A DNA stretch of 64,000 nucleotides from Pirellulimonas nuda (GCF_007750855.1 NZ_CP036291.1:1984001-2048000); one strand, 5' to 3'; counted from the stretch's first letter, positions 44,413-54,008 are shown. Made by a program: numbers and translations. The notes: a model not told the origin generated them from the sequence alone.

Positions 44413-44748
44413 GGTTCTGCTCCTGTTGTTTCGAGGTCGTCGCGGTTGAACGTCAGCCGCTTCCGAACAAACAGACGGAGCCAGCAGAGAAAGGACGCAG
44501 GAAATCCGGCGGATTGGGGCCCCGCGGCGGCCGTGGCACGCGGAGATGCCTATTTCCGCAGTCAATCATGCCCCCCCTCTGCGGCCGAGCGCAGAAACGC
44601 AACTGTCCGGCTAAGTGAACTCGTTTTACCGCAGCTAAGTTGTCCCGGCCGGGCGCCATGTCCATCCAAGCGTGGAGCATGGCGACCAGCCAGCGATGCC
44701 CAGCCAAAACGAACGAAACGACGGAACCTCTCCGGGTGTCCCTAGCAG
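44413..44748. other. Intergenic region upstream of the CC-x4/sigma operon
   Basis: This 336-base stretch holds the likely promoter of the minus-strand CC-x4 gene. I see no credible ORF, hairpin or repeat in it, and could not assign -35/-10 boxes with confidence. Confidence 0.5.
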
Positions 44749-45009
44749 TTAGCGCTTCCGGCCATCGGCCGCGTTTGAGCCGCCGTGAAAGCACGCCGAG
44801 GCAAACCATCCCAAAAGCACCGCCATACAAACCATTGTCGTGACGCTGAGCACGGTTGCGAGCAGCAAGAAGAGAACCCCCGCTATCGGTTGCGTCTCGA
44901 TCTGCGGGCCGTCATCGGGCAGCCTAAAGCGATCGATTCACTGGAACGCGATGTAGAGTGCTACGCACCAGACTAGGCTGAACAGCCGCAGACGGGAGAT
45001 CCCGAGCAT
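44749..45009 (-). pseudogene. Small two-helix membrane protein with an in-frame stop
   Basis: Read from ATG at 45009 the frame gives MLGISRLRLFSLVWCVALYIAFQ, then TGA at 44938-44940, then without a shift IDRFRLPDDGPQIETQP and a second strong helix (IAGVLFLLLATVLSVTTMVC), ending at TAA 44749-44751. The two halves form a coherent 86-residue protein with two helices. TGA for an ancestral TGG (Trp) would explain it. No family is recognised. It may simply be dead; coding status is uncertain. Confidence 0.42.
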
Positions 45010-45198
45010 CGCACTTGCCGATCCAGGATTGAATTGGTTTGGCCGATTCTAATGCAAAATTCTGACAATCTTCACGTAGCGATCGCTTTCTCTCATGACT
45101 GCGACTCCTCAATGGCGCGTTTGACGGCGCGTCCCAACCACGCCCCAACGTCGGCCCCGGGAATGCGCCTCTGACGACGCCCCGCCGCCCGATCCTTA

Positions 45199-45250
45199 TC
45201 GCTTCTGTGTGGCGGACCTGCAACCGCGCCAGCCCCTGAATCGCGGACAA
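45199..45250 (-). pseudogene. Short remnant resembling the protease gene's 3' end
   Basis: The translation SAIQGLARLQVRHTEA resembles the last residues of the mosaic protease (AALQGLARLRVRHEA). Since the HAD duplicate lies 1.8 kb away, and the two originals are convergent neighbours, this may be the other end of the same duplicated block. The match is short, so this could be chance. Confidence 0.35.
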
Positions 45251-45358
45251 CCGCCGGGGCCTCCCAAGTGGCTAAAAATGCCGCCCGCGGCCCCTCCGTA
45301 ATCGGCGATAATCGACGCTATTTCGGGATCGCCGCCGCCGGAGATCGTCGCGGGATTT

Positions 45359-45398
45359 TGTCCGCTAGGTGTCCGCTAGGTGTCCGCTATGTCCGCCC
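45359..45398. repeat. Tandem 11-bp repeats GTCCGCTAGGT
   Basis: Two full units and one partial of gtccgctaggt run from 45360, ending in gtccgctat gtccgccc. They share the TGTCC core with the inverted repeat 70 bases downstream. No gene in 45251-45526. Confidence 0.7.
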
Positions 45399-45468
45399 CG
45401 GGAGCGTCGATGCAGACCACTGCGGCGCGGTTAGACCGCGCAGGCAGGGAGTTTTTGAGATCGAGGGG

Positions 45469-45520
45469 GGGTTTTGTCCGAAAATCGCCCCGTGGGACAC
45501 CGGACAAAAGGACAAAACCC
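45469..45520. repeat. Inverted repeat GGGTTTTGTCC / GGACAAAACCC
   Basis: Perfect 11-base arms at 45469-45479 and 45510-45520 surround a 30-base spacer, which itself contains cggacaaaa. It lies just past the stop of the methyltransferase gene and could also stop its transcription. Confidence 0.65.
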
Positions 45521-45526
45521 GCCGGC

Positions 45527-46534
45527 CTACGCACGCCGCTCGGCCACGGCGGCGTTTTTGCGGATAATCAGGCCGATGGACGTGGCCGCGTAGCGCTTGA
45601 GCATCAGCCGCAGGTGACGGTCCTGGGTGTAGGGGGGCCAGTCGATGTGGCGGTCGAAACGCTGCTGGCCGGGGTCGAGCGAGATTGGTTCGACGTGGTG
45701 GCCCTGGCTTACGAGCTCGCGGACCATCGCTTCGATGTCTTGCCGGCGGAAGATGACGGTCGAGCGGTTGTCGATCGTCCGGCGGTTGCTGGTGAGGTTG
45801 AACTCGGTGGTGTGGATCGCGACGCCGCCGGGCTTGAGGCAGCGCATCTGGTTCCAGATAAACTCCTGTCCGAGCCGGAGCGAGCCGCAGTGCTCGAACG
45901 AGCAGGTGCTCCAGGTGAAATCGAACCCGGTGAGGTCTTCGGGGATGTGGTTCATGTCGACGTGCCGGTACTGGACGCTGCCGGTGTCGCCGCCGCTACT
46001 GCCGCGGACGATCTGGCCGGCGACCGCCACGCTGCTCATGTGCTGGTTGGTCTCGCGCCACGCCTGGGCGCGCTGGTCGGCCTGGTCGAGGTCGGTGGCG
46101 ACGATCTCGCAGCCGCGCTCGGCGAACATGCGGGGCAGGGGCTCTTCGCCCACAGCGAACCCGAGGCCGCGCTTCCCGGGCGCCAGCAGGCCGCGTTCGT
46201 ACAGCGCTTGCAGCAGGTAGGCCTGCTCCCACAGCTTGCGGTGCATGCGGGGCTTCACGCCGATCTGGTCGAGCCAGTACGCGAACGCGGGGCTGGTGAG
46301 CTGCGACTCGATGCACAAGCAGCTCGAGAGCCGGTCGGCCGGGCGGCCCGAAGCGGGGCGGCCTGGGTAGTCGAAGTCGCAGCCGGCGGGGGAATCCAGC
46401 GGCAGGAAGGGGACGTCGGCGGCGCCGGCGGCCAACACTCGGCGGCGGATCACGGGGCGGCGGCCGGTGACGCCCAGCCACAACCGCTTCCAGCGTGGGC
46501 GGACTTGTTCCTTCCAAAACTTGGGGCTTGCCAT
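45527..46534 (-). CDS. Class I SAM-dependent methyltransferase-like protein
   Basis: This protein of about 335 residues has a Rossmann methyltransferase core with GLGFAVGEEPLPRMFAERGC (motif I region), then EIVATDLDQ, and FDFTWSTCSFEHCG with MRCLKPGGVAIHTTEF. N-terminal 100 residues resemble those of sugar or lipopolysaccharide-associated methyltransferases. The ATG at 46534 is preferred to a GTG one codon earlier. Substrate unknown. Confidence 0.8.
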   Translation of the reverse strand: MASPKFWKEQVRPRWKRLWLGVTGRRPVIRRRVLAAGAADVPFLPLDSPAGCDFDYPGRPASGRPADRLSSCLCIESQLTSPAFAYWLDQIGVKPRMHRKLWEQAYLLQALYERGLLAPGKRGLGFAVGEEPLPRMFAERGCEIVATDLDQADQRAQAWRETNQHMSSVAVAGQIVRGSSGGDTGSVQYRHVDMNHIPEDLTGFDFTWSTCSFEHCGSLRLGQEFIWNQMRCLKPGGVAIHTTEFNLTSNRRTIDNRSTVIFRRQDIEAMVRELVSQGHHVEPISLDPGQQRFDRHIDWPPYTQDRHLRLMLKRYAATSIGLIIRKNAAVAERRA

Positions 46535-46633
46535 CACCGGGCCCTGAATCGAGGTCGATTGCGGGGCGCAGCTCGCCCCCGAGCGGCGGGTTTAGGGGTT
46601 CAGGCCGGTCGGGGCAAGAGCGATCGCCCGGCT

Positions 46634-47740
46634 TCAGCGGCGGCCCGCGGCCCGGGCGTCGGCCTGTTTGGAGAGCTGGACCAGCAGCCGCTCAAGCACG
46701 ATGCGGGCCTGGTGGGGCTTCGAGCTGTGGTCCTTCATCGCCAGATCGGCTTCCAGCAGCCAACCGGCCAGCCGGGCGCCCCGGTCGCGGCCGATCTGCT
46801 TGAGCTGCCGTTCGGCCTTGTCGAGGGCGAACGGGGGCGTCCCCGCCCGCTGGACCGCCTCTCGCAGCGACGCCCGCCGGCCCTGGGATTCCGCTTGCTG
46901 GAAGAGCTGCGTCGCGGTGGCGAGCCGGCGGAGCGACGCCGAGGCCTGGGCCAGGATGCCGATCGACGAGTCGCCGGCCATCAGCAGCAGGTCGAGCTGC
47001 TTGAGGGCCTCGGCCGCGTCGCCGTCGGCCGCGGCGTCGATCAGGTCCCACGCCTGCCGGGCCCGCCAGCCGCCGACGTGCCGCAGCACGAAGTCGCCGT
47101 CGATCGTGGTCACGGGGACCGATTCGCTAGCGGCGACCACCGCGAGCCGAGCGACTTCTTGGTCGTACAATCCGACGCTGAGCGGCAGCAGGTCGACCAT
47201 GGCGTCGATCGCGGAGTCGGCCAGCGTGACGTGGCGCCGCGACTTGGCCCGCTTCTTCAGCCACCCCCGCAGCTCTTTCAAGAACTTGGTGCGTTCGGCG
47301 CCGCGGTCGGGCACGCGGCAGTCGATCGCAAGCCCGCATCCGGCAGCAGCCTTGGCGAGCCGGGTGTTGCTGGGCCACGAGGAGACCTGCAGCACGAGCG
47401 TCCCTTCGGATTCTCGGCCGCAGAAGTCTTCCAGGCGGTCGCGGTTGTTGGAGACAAATTTGTCTGCGTCGCGGACCACGGCGACGCTGGACTCGGAGCC
47501 GAACAGGCTTACCGAGACGACGGCGTCTTGCACGTCGCGCCACTCGCACGACGGGTCTTCGAACTCTCGCCACGCAAGGCCGTCGCTGTCGCCGCAGAGC
47601 CGGGTGCGGAGCTCGCGGATCACCTCGCCCGCCAGGAAGCCCTCGTCGCCGAAGACGGCGACCAGCGTGGGGGGGGCGCCCTCCCGCTGCGCGGAGAGGA
47701 ATTCGAGCGCCGTTGTCGTGTTGGTAGACGCCTTGGCCAT
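46634..47740 (-). CDS. holA: DNA polymerase III delta subunit
   Basis: This 368-residue protein is the clamp-loader subunit. It has VAVFGDEGFLAGEVIRELR near the N-terminus, the AAA+-like fold without a functional Walker A, and a C-terminal helical domain with YDQEVARLAVV and an ALKQLDLLLMAGDSSI stretch. It works in the replisome by opening the sliding clamp. Stands on the minus strand upstream of the methyltransferase with a 99-base gap. Confidence 0.9.
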   Translation of the reverse strand: MAKASTNTTTALEFLSAQREGAPPTLVAVFGDEGFLAGEVIRELRTRLCGDSDGLAWREFEDPSCEWRDVQDAVVSVSLFGSESSVAVVRDADKFVSNNRDRLEDFCGRESEGTLVLQVSSWPSNTRLAKAAAGCGLAIDCRVPDRGAERTKFLKELRGWLKKRAKSRRHVTLADSAIDAMVDLLPLSVGLYDQEVARLAVVAASESVPVTTIDGDFVLRHVGGWRARQAWDLIDAAADGDAAEALKQLDLLLMAGDSSIGILAQASASLRRLATATQLFQQAESQGRRASLREAVQRAGTPPFALDKAERQLKQIGRDRGARLAGWLLEADLAMKDHSSKPHQARIVLERLLVQLSKQADARAAGRR

Positions 47741-47839
47741 GGGTCCGAGCGTAGCCGATCGCCGCTGCCGCCAACAGCGGATGACGGGCGGCCATCGGCG
47801 GACCAGGCCGCCGCCGACACGGGGGCTCGCGCACGTATG

Positions 47840-49528
47840 CTATCGGGCCGCGGGCCAGGCCGACGGGTCTGCCGCGACCGGGCGGATGCCGCGGATCTGC
47901 CCCGAGGCCTCTGGCAGCGAGACCGGGATGGGCTGCGGCGTGACCGCGGCCCGGCGGTTGCCAGCGGCGTCGCGTGCTTCGAGACGGATGAACACCGCGT
48001 TGGGGAGGTGGCGTTGGATCTTCCAGGCGAACCGGCCGGTATTCTCCAGGTTTGCGGCGATCGGCGACCACGGCCCGTCGGGCCGGCTGCTGTAAGAGAG
48101 GGTGACGGGGCGGTCGGCCAACTGCCGGTCGGACGCCTCCCATCGCAGGATCAGGTGGTCGCCGAAGTAGCCCTCCCCTTGGGCGGCGCCGGTGATGGCG
48201 GCCTCGGGCGGGGTGACGTCGACTATGACGCGAACTTCCGGTGCGTCCCCGGGCATGGGCCGGGCGGGGTCGAGCCCGCCGACGCTGTGGACCACGATAC
48301 GGAACCCGTATTCGCCGGCGCCCGGCGTCTCGACGTGGGCCGGGCTGCGGTTGTCGGAGTCGATGGCGTTCTGGCGCCAGGTCTTCCCGCCGTCTTCGGT
48401 GCACCACACCTCGATCCGCTCGACCCCCCAAGGCCCAACGCTGCTGAGGTCGTACTCCAGCGCAAACCGCGGGGTAGCCGAGTAGACGCAGTCGCTCGTT
48501 GGCGCGGTTTGTTGGAGCGAAGCAGAGCGGAACGGGCCGCCGCGGGGCGCGGGGGCGCGCGTGGTTTGGATTGGCATGGAGTCACGCTCAGCGGGCCAGG
48601 CGTCGGCCGGCGCCGACCGCCAGCCGGAGCTGGTTTCGGCCTCCAGCCGAGGGCCGGGCTGAGCAGTTGCAGACGCGGGCGCGGGCGAGGGCGGCGCCAT
48701 GGCGTGTGGGGAATCGAACGGGTTGGCGATCATCCCGGCGGGGGATTCGACGCGAGCACGGGCCGGCCAGGCGTCGCTGGGGGGCGGTCCGGAGCTGCTC
48801 GCCGCTACCGACTGGAAGGGGGAGCCAGACTCGGCGATCAAGCGGGCATTGAAGACAGCGCCAATGGCGGCGGGGTTGCCTGCGGCGTCGCGGGCCGAAA
48901 GGCGGGCCTCAAAATCGCCCGTCATATTGCTGGGAACGCTCGCCCTGACGGTGGCGCCCCCGGCGGTCGGCTGGATGTCGACGGGGAGCGATTGCCAATC
49001 GGGGTTGAGCGTCGAGCGGACGGCGATTGTCACCGCGGCACGATCGAGGTTCGGCTCTTCGATCTTGGCCTCAACGGCTACCTGAGCCCCTCGCCGCGAC
49101 GATTCCAGCTTGCCGAGCCGAGGGATAGACGTGTCTACGACCACCCGCAACTCCGTGACGCAGGCGCCCGCGGGCCACGACCGCCCGTTGCGATCAAGCG
49201 TCTTCACGCAGAAGCAGAATTCGCCGTCCGCGGCGGCCCGGTAGACAAAGGACCGCACGTCGGGCCGGGCCCGGGTGACCTCCTGCCAAGTCACGCCGCG
49301 GTCGGTGGAGCCGTAGAGCACCACCTCGGTCGCCATGGAGGGGTCGGTTTCTGGACTCCACTGATAGGGGATGACAAATACGTCCTGCCCCCAGTAGACG
49401 GCCGCGGGGAGGTCGGTCTCAGCGATCTGTGCGCCGGCCAACCCGCCCGCTCCGCAGCACCAAACAGCGACCACGCCGGCGCAAAAGCGGCGGGAAAATC
49501 GCTGTTTGGGCGGTGTCTTGCTGGGCAC
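47840..49528 (-). CDS. Large secreted protein with Ig-like domains
   Basis: This 562-residue protein has an N-terminal signal (about residues 15-33, ending AGAQ). The mature protein repeats an extracellular beta-sandwich pattern: STDRGVTWQEVTRARPDV and TEDGGKTWRQNAIDSDNR both have the D-x-G-x-TW turn, and SARDAAGNPAAIG and EARDAAGNRRAAV both end a domain. A proline/serine-rich linker (about 250-330) separates the halves. Likely cell-surface or periplasmic. No enzyme motif is seen. Confidence 0.8.
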   Translation of the reverse strand: MPSKTPPKQRFSRRFCAGVVAVWCCGAGGLAGAQIAETDLPAAVYWGQDVFVIPYQWSPETDPSMATEVVLYGSTDRGVTWQEVTRARPDVRSFVYRAAADGEFCFCVKTLDRNGRSWPAGACVTELRVVVDTSIPRLGKLESSRRGAQVAVEAKIEEPNLDRAAVTIAVRSTLNPDWQSLPVDIQPTAGGATVRASVPSNMTGDFEARLSARDAAGNPAAIGAVFNARLIAESGSPFQSVAASSSGPPPSDAWPARARVESPAGMIANPFDSPHAMAPPSPAPASATAQPGPRLEAETSSGWRSAPADAWPAERDSMPIQTTRAPAPRGGPFRSASLQQTAPTSDCVYSATPRFALEYDLSSVGPWGVERIEVWCTEDGGKTWRQNAIDSDNRSPAHVETPGAGEYGFRIVVHSVGGLDPARPMPGDAPEVRVIVDVTPPEAAITGAAQGEGYFGDHLILRWEASDRQLADRPVTLSYSSRPDGPWSPIAANLENTGRFAWKIQRHLPNAVFIRLEARDAAGNRRAAVTPQPIPVSLPEASGQIRGIRPVAADPSAWPAAR

Positions 49529-49729
49529 GGTCGGATTGCGGGCGGGGTAGGGGGCGTGGCGCTATAGAAGACTATCGGAGCCCCGGAGCTCCCCGATCGG
49601 CTCCCCGCCCAGTAGTCCGGCGGCGCGAGTTGGCCAAGAACGCACGAAGTTGCGGGCTTTGGCGGTTGGGCAATCGGCGCCTTGATGGACCGCGGCCCGC
49701 CGAGGCGTCATAATCAGGAACTCGCAGAG

Positions 49730-50056
49730 ATGGCAGTATCAACCAGTGGTGGTCAGGAGCTTGCCGGTCAGGTGCCGACGATTCTTCCGATAGCACAAAC
49801 GGCGTCACTCAATGCGCTGGCGCAGGCGGCGTTGTGGTTGGCGCTGATTCTTGCTTTGGCGGGGTCTGGGTTCTGGCTCATGAAAAAGTTGCGCGGTGGT
49901 AGCGCTGAGGACACGCCAGAGACGGGCGAGCTGCTGACTAAGTTCCGTGAATTGCATGCACGGGGTGGGCTGAGCGACGAGGAATACCGAACAATTAGGA
50001 CGCAGCTAGCAACGGAGCTCCGAACGGAGCTAAGGGATAACGACGACGAGGCTTAG
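49730..50056 (+). CDS. Small membrane protein with SHOCT-like tail
   Basis: This 108-residue protein has one transmembrane helix (ALAQAALWLALILALAGSGFWLM) and a cytoplasmic C-terminal half with ELLTKFRELHARGGLSDEEYRTIRTQL, which resembles the SHOCT oligomerisation motif. The ATG at 49730 is preferred to an earlier one at 49685, since the latter adds a poor N-terminus. The sequence before clpX (340 bases) is otherwise empty. Function unknown. Confidence 0.75.
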   Translation: MAVSTSGGQELAGQVPTILPIAQTASLNALAQAALWLALILALAGSGFWLMKKLRGGSAEDTPETGELLTKFRELHARGGLSDEEYRTIRTQLATELRTELRDNDDEA

Positions 50057-50395
50057 GGCGGCCGGCGCAAGACGCTGGCTGAGAATTACGGGGAGCCCCT
50101 TCGCTCCGCCCCGAACGCCCGTCGTGTGCGTTGCGTAGATGGAGCCGTACCCTGCTCGAAGAGAGCGTGGACAAGGACGCCCCGCCAGAAGGTGACGAAG
50201 CAGACCAACACTCGAATCGGAAACCGTAGAGTTAGCTTGAGGGAGATGGCGCCGGCCAAGACCGCCCGGCGTTTCTCTTGAACCGAAGACGTTGGTGTGT
50301 GGATAGCGAGCGGCAATTAAGGAGGACGGGTGTGGCAACCGGCGATGGCGCCGGGTGCGGGCCACACGTCGCATCACGACGGGGAAGGAGAGTTT
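50057..50395. other. Upstream region of clpX
   Basis: This 339-base gap has no credible gene on either strand. It contains two strong ribosome-binding sequences: AAGGAGG at 50319-50325, 4 bases before an in-frame GTG at 50330, and GGAAGGAG at 50383-50390, 5 bases before the ATG at 50396. The first could start a ClpX form with 22 extra residues. Confidence 0.6.
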
Positions 50396-51679
50396 ATGCC
50401 CTCTGGAAAAGACATCACTGGAACCCGACGCGCCGGCGCCTCGCGCCGGAACGCTTTTTGTTCCTTCTGCCGTAAGAGCTACCGCGACGTGGGCCCATTG
50501 GTCGAAGGACCGGGCGACGTTTATATCTGCGGCGAGTGCATCGAACTGTGCCAGAGCATTCTGGACCAGGAACGCAAACGCCGCGGTTCGAGCAAGCAGC
50601 TCTTTACCCGTATCCCAACCCCTCGCGAGATCGTGGCGGAGCTCGACCGCTACGTGATCGCCCAGGAATCCGCCAAGCGGGTGCTCGCGGTGGCGGTTCA
50701 CAGCCACTACAAGCGGCTCGTGGCTGCCGAGGACGAGGGCGAGGTCGAGATCGACAAGTCCAACATCCTGCTCGTCGGCCCGACCGGCTGCGGCAAGACG
50801 TTGCTCGCCAAGACGCTCGCCAAGAGCCTGAACGTGCCGTTCGCCATCGGCGACGCGACCACGCTCACCGAGGCTGGTTACGTGGGCGAGGACGTAGAGA
50901 ACCTGCTGCTGAAGCTGCTGCACGCCGCGGACTTCGACATCGAAGCGGCCCAGCGGGGCGTGCTCTACATCGACGAGATCGACAAGATCGGCAAGACCAG
51001 CCAGAACGTGTCGATCACGCGCGACGTCTCCGGAGAGGGCGTTCAGCAGGCTCTGCTGAAGATGCTTGAAGGGACGACGGCGAACGTGCCGCCGCAAGGG
51101 GGACGCAAACACCCCGAGCAGCAGTACATCCAGCTCGACACCACGAACATCCTCTTTATCTGCGGCGGCACATTCGCCGGGGTCGAGGATATCGTGCGGA
51201 AACGTCTGGGTAAGCGTTCGATTGGTTTCAGTCAGGACCGCACGCAGTCCGATGAAATCAGCCGGTCGGAAGCGCTGGCGCAGGTGAACTCGGACGACCT
51301 CACCGAATTCGGGTTGATCCCGGAGTTGGTGGGCCGGCTCCCGGTAGTCAGCAGCCTTCGGCCGCTGGACGAAGACGCGTTGGTGCGGATCCTTACCGAG
51401 CCGGCGAACGCGCTTACCAAGCAGTATCAGCACCTCTTCTCGATGGAAGAGGCCGACCTGCGGTTTACGGACGAGGCGCTGCGAGCGATTGCCCGCAAAG
51501 CGCACGAAAGAGAGACAGGAGCACGGGGTCTACGGTCGATCATTGAAACAGTGATGCTCGACATCATGTTCGACCTGCCCGACCAAGCACGCGGCAGTCG
51601 TTACCTGGTGACCGACGGCGTTGTGGAAGGACGTGAGCGGCTGTTCTCGCCTCAAGAACCGGAGGCGAAGAGCGCATAG
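50396..51679 (+). CDS. clpX: ATP-dependent Clp protease ATP-binding subunit ClpX
   Basis: This 427-residue AAA+ unfoldase has the N-terminal zinc-binding domain (Cys22, Cys25, Cys45 and Cys48), Walker A GPTGCGKT at about 128-135, Walker [12 protein letters not shown], and the pore loop GYVGEDVE. The IGF loop that docks to ClpP is present as RSIGFSQ. It unfolds substrates for ClpP; no clpP or tig gene is beside it. The start ATG at 50396 has a perfect ribosome site. Confidence 0.97.
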   Translation: MPSGKDITGTRRAGASRRNAFCSFCRKSYRDVGPLVEGPGDVYICGECIELCQSILDQERKRRGSSKQLFTRIPTPREIVAELDRYVIAQESAKRVLAVAVHSHYKRLVAAEDEGEVEIDKSNILLVGPTGCGKTLLAKTLAKSLNVPFAIGDATTLTEAGYVGEDVENLLLKLLHAADFDIEAAQRGVLYIDEIDKIGKTSQNVSITRDVSGEGVQQALLKMLEGTTANVPPQGGRKHPEQQYIQLDTTNILFICGGTFAGVEDIVRKRLGKRSIGFSQDRTQSDEISRSEALAQVNSDDLTEFGLIPELVGRLPVVSSLRPLDEDALVRILTEPANALTKQYQHLFSMEEADLRFTDEALRAIARKAHERETGARGLRSIIETVMLDIMFDLPDQARGSRYLVTDGVVEGRERLFSPQEPEAKSA

Positions 51680-51811
51680 CGGCAAAGACTGACTCCAACG
51701 ACGAGACTTCATAGAATCAGACCCAGCGTCGCCTACGTTCAATCCCGGGACCCCACCTTTCTTCATTGAAGCGTGGGCCGCCGGAAGTCGAGTAGGCGAC
51801 GGAGCAGGAAT

Positions 51812-51844
51812 CGGGCCCGGACGGTCATGAGCCGTCCGGGCCCG
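51812..51844. terminator. Bidirectional hairpin between clpX and the aminotransferase
   Basis: A perfect 13-base stem, cgggcccggacgg with ccgtccgggcccg, has a 7-base loop. It has no T-run on either side but sits between convergent genes. Confidence 0.7.
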
Positions 51845-51921
51845 CTTGCGTTCAAGATTACTGACGCTGGGCTCACTTGGTTGAGCAAACGCGACCCGAG
51901 GGCCGCGCCTATTCCTCAGAA

Positions 51922-53031
51922 TCACCGGAGTTTTCCCAGCACCTCCAGCCCGCGGTCGATGGTTTTGATCGGGGCGGCATAGCTGATGCGGAAATGGGTG
52001 TCCTTCCCGCTGAAGATCCCGCCGGGGATCACCAGCAGCTCCCGCTCGATGCAGCGCGCCACGAACTCGGTAGCCGTGCCCTTCCCATCCGGGACTTTCG
52101 GAAAGGCATAGAAAGCCCCCCCGGGGTCGTTGACCTCATAGCCAAGGTCGCGGAGCCCCGAGACGAGCCGGTTCCGCCGCACTCGGTAGGCGTCGATGTG
52201 CTCTTGCATGTCCACGTCCATGGCCGCCGCCGCCCCGTACTGCAGCGGGTGCGGGGCGCAGACGAAGGTGTACTGCTGCAGCATGGTCATCTTCTCGATT
52301 AGTTCTGCCGGCCCATGCATAAAGCCGATCCGCCACCCGGTAATTCCGTAAGCCTTGCTAAACGCGTCGGTGACGATGGTTCGGTCGTTCCAGTGCGCGG
52401 GGCTGGCGAGCGGCGCGTCGTAGCAGAACCGTCGGTAGATCTCGTCTGAGAGAAGTGCAATGTTTCGCTCGGCCGCCAGCTCCGCAACCGCCCGGGCTTC
52501 GGCCTGCGTAGCGACAACGCCGGTAGGGTTCGACGGGCTGTTGAACAAGATGAGTTTGGTGCGTGGCGTAATCGCGGCGCGCAGCTTATCGATATCGATG
52601 CGGAATTTTGGGTAGGAATCCACCTTCACGATCTTCCCGCCCACCATCTGTGACAGGGCGGGGTACATCACAAAGTACGGGTCGAGGCAGATTACCTCGT
52701 CGCCGGGATCCACGAGAGCGAGCATCGCCAACACCAAGGCGCCGCTGGTGCCGCTGGTGACGAGCACGCGTCGGTCGGCATGGCCCAGTTGTTGATCGAC
52801 CTCCGCTTGCAGCTTGTCCCGCAGGCAACCCATTCCCTGCGTCAGGCTGTACCCATTGCGGTCCTCACGGATCGCGGCAATCGCGGCCTCTTTGACCGCG
52901 TCGGGCACCGGGAAGTCTGGCTGCCCGATAGAGAGGTTGATTGGGTTTCGCATCTTGGCGGCAAGGTCGAATACCTTGCGGATGCCAGAGCTGTCGACGT
53001 ACTGGGTGCGTTGGGCGATCCAGGGATGCAT
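51922..53031 (-). CDS. Class I/II PLP-dependent aminotransferase
   Basis: This protein of about 369 residues is a fold-type I aminotransferase. It has ISTR-like LSIGQPDFPVPDAV near the N-terminus, FNSPSNPTG, and the PLP lysine in DAFSKAYGITGWRIGF. The subgroup (AspC, aromatic, or LL-DAP type) cannot be settled. The start ATG at 53031 (MHPWIAQRT) is preferred over a TTG 24 bases upstream. Confidence 0.9.
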   Translation of the reverse strand: MHPWIAQRTQYVDSSGIRKVFDLAAKMRNPINLSIGQPDFPVPDAVKEAAIAAIREDRNGYSLTQGMGCLRDKLQAEVDQQLGHADRRVLVTSGTSGALVLAMLALVDPGDEVICLDPYFVMYPALSQMVGGKIVKVDSYPKFRIDIDKLRAAITPRTKLILFNSPSNPTGVVATQAEARAVAELAAERNIALLSDEIYRRFCYDAPLASPAHWNDRTIVTDAFSKAYGITGWRIGFMHGPAELIEKMTMLQQYTFVCAPHPLQYGAAAAMDVDMQEHIDAYRVRRNRLVSGLRDLGYEVNDPGGAFYAFPKVPDGKGTATEFVARCIERELLVIPGGIFSGKDTHFRISYAAPIKTIDRGLEVLGKLR

Positions 53032-53078
53032 CGAAAAAACCGTCTGGGAGTGCAATGGATGTCAGAGCTTTGACTCGG

Positions 53079-54008
53079 CTATCTTACGCGTGGAAGCCGC
53101 TCCGATAAATCGCCTGTTTGCTCCAACCGTTGGGTCGCGCCGACCATCCCGTATTGCACCAGAGCGACCATCGAAAGCACGCCGAAAATCGACACCATCT
53201 GATAGAGAGTGATCTTCTCGCGGTCGAATGCGCCCCACAACACCGCCACCAGCGGGACCACGTAGGTCGTCATCCCCGCGAACAGCGGGCCATGCTGTTG
53301 CACCAAGCCGACGAACAGCCACATGGTGACCCCTGTGCCCAGAACGCCCAGCACGGCGACCGCGGCAAGCGAGGCGACCCACTGTTCGGGGTGCTCAGGC
53401 CGTGGCCAGGGCATCTTGGGCTCCGCAGCAGCGAACGGGACGAGCATGGCGGCCGACATGACCATCATGCCCGAGGTGACGGAGAGCGATGGCAGGTCCG
53501 CCAGCGTCCTCTTGAGGTAGGTATTGGCGGTAGCGTAGCAACAGGGAATCGAGACGCCCAACAGCAGCACCCACCATTCCATCGACCTATCAATCCCGTC
53601 AAAGACCAGGAGGGCGAGGAACCCAAAACCTCCTAGGACGCCGAGCAACTGTCGGGAGGATGGCCAGACCCCGAGCATAGGAATGGAGACCGCGATCGTC
53701 GCTAGCGGCGTCAAGGATACCAGGGCGCCAAAGAAACTGTGGTTGTGCGCCCTCGCGATCAGCAGGGGCTGGATAGCGTACGGGTACGCAGTGGCCAGCA
53801 ACGCCACCCAGGCGAGCGCGGGCCAGCGGTGGCGAGGCACGACCTCGCGGCTAGATCTCATCCACCAGAGCGGGACCAGCACCGCCGCAGCGCCAATCAC
53901 CCGCCCCAAGCCGATGACCATGGGGCCAAGTGCCATTTTTGCTTCGGACATCAAGATGAAGTTTGATCCGAAGAGCAGGCAGATCGCGGCGAACGAAAGG
54001 TAGGGCAT
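53079..54008 (-). CDS. EamA/DMT-family transporter
   Basis: This 309-residue protein has ten hydrophobic helices in two EamA repeats, typical of drug/metabolite exporters. The C-terminal helix of the second repeat (YVVPLVAVLWGAFDREKITL) carries the family's conserved P-x-x-A and E pattern. Its stop lies 47 bases from the start of the aminotransferase, so it may export or import an amino-acid-like metabolite with it. Confidence 0.9.
   Translation of the reverse strand: MPYLSFAAICLLFGSNFILMSEAKMALGPMVIGLGRVIGAAAVLVPLWWMRSSREVVPRHRWPALAWVALLATAYPYAIQPLLIARAHNHSFFGALVSLTPLATIAVSIPMLGVWPSSRQLLGVLGGFGFLALLVFDGIDRSMEWWVLLLGVSIPCCYATANTYLKRTLADLPSLSVTSGMMVMSAAMLVPFAAAEPKMPWPRPEHPEQWVASLAAVAVLGVLGTGVTMWLFVGLVQQHGPLFAGMTTYVVPLVAVLWGAFDREKITLYQMVSIFGVLSMVALVQYGMVGATQRLEQTGDLSERLPRVR

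Noticed and set aside
45199..45250. A full second copy of the mosaic protease
   Set aside because: Only about 16 residues resemble the tail. Nothing upstream matches, so at most a remnant is claimed.
44924..45250. A 108-residue minus-strand ORF as a real gene
   Set aside because: It is Arg-rich without domain features and overlaps the two-helix pseudogene in another frame.
45380..49567. Open frame of 1395 codons on the plus strand
   Set aside because: It lies antisense to the methyltransferase, holA and the secreted Ig-like protein, all of which have clear family motifs or a signal peptide. Long antisense frames are expected at this GC content.
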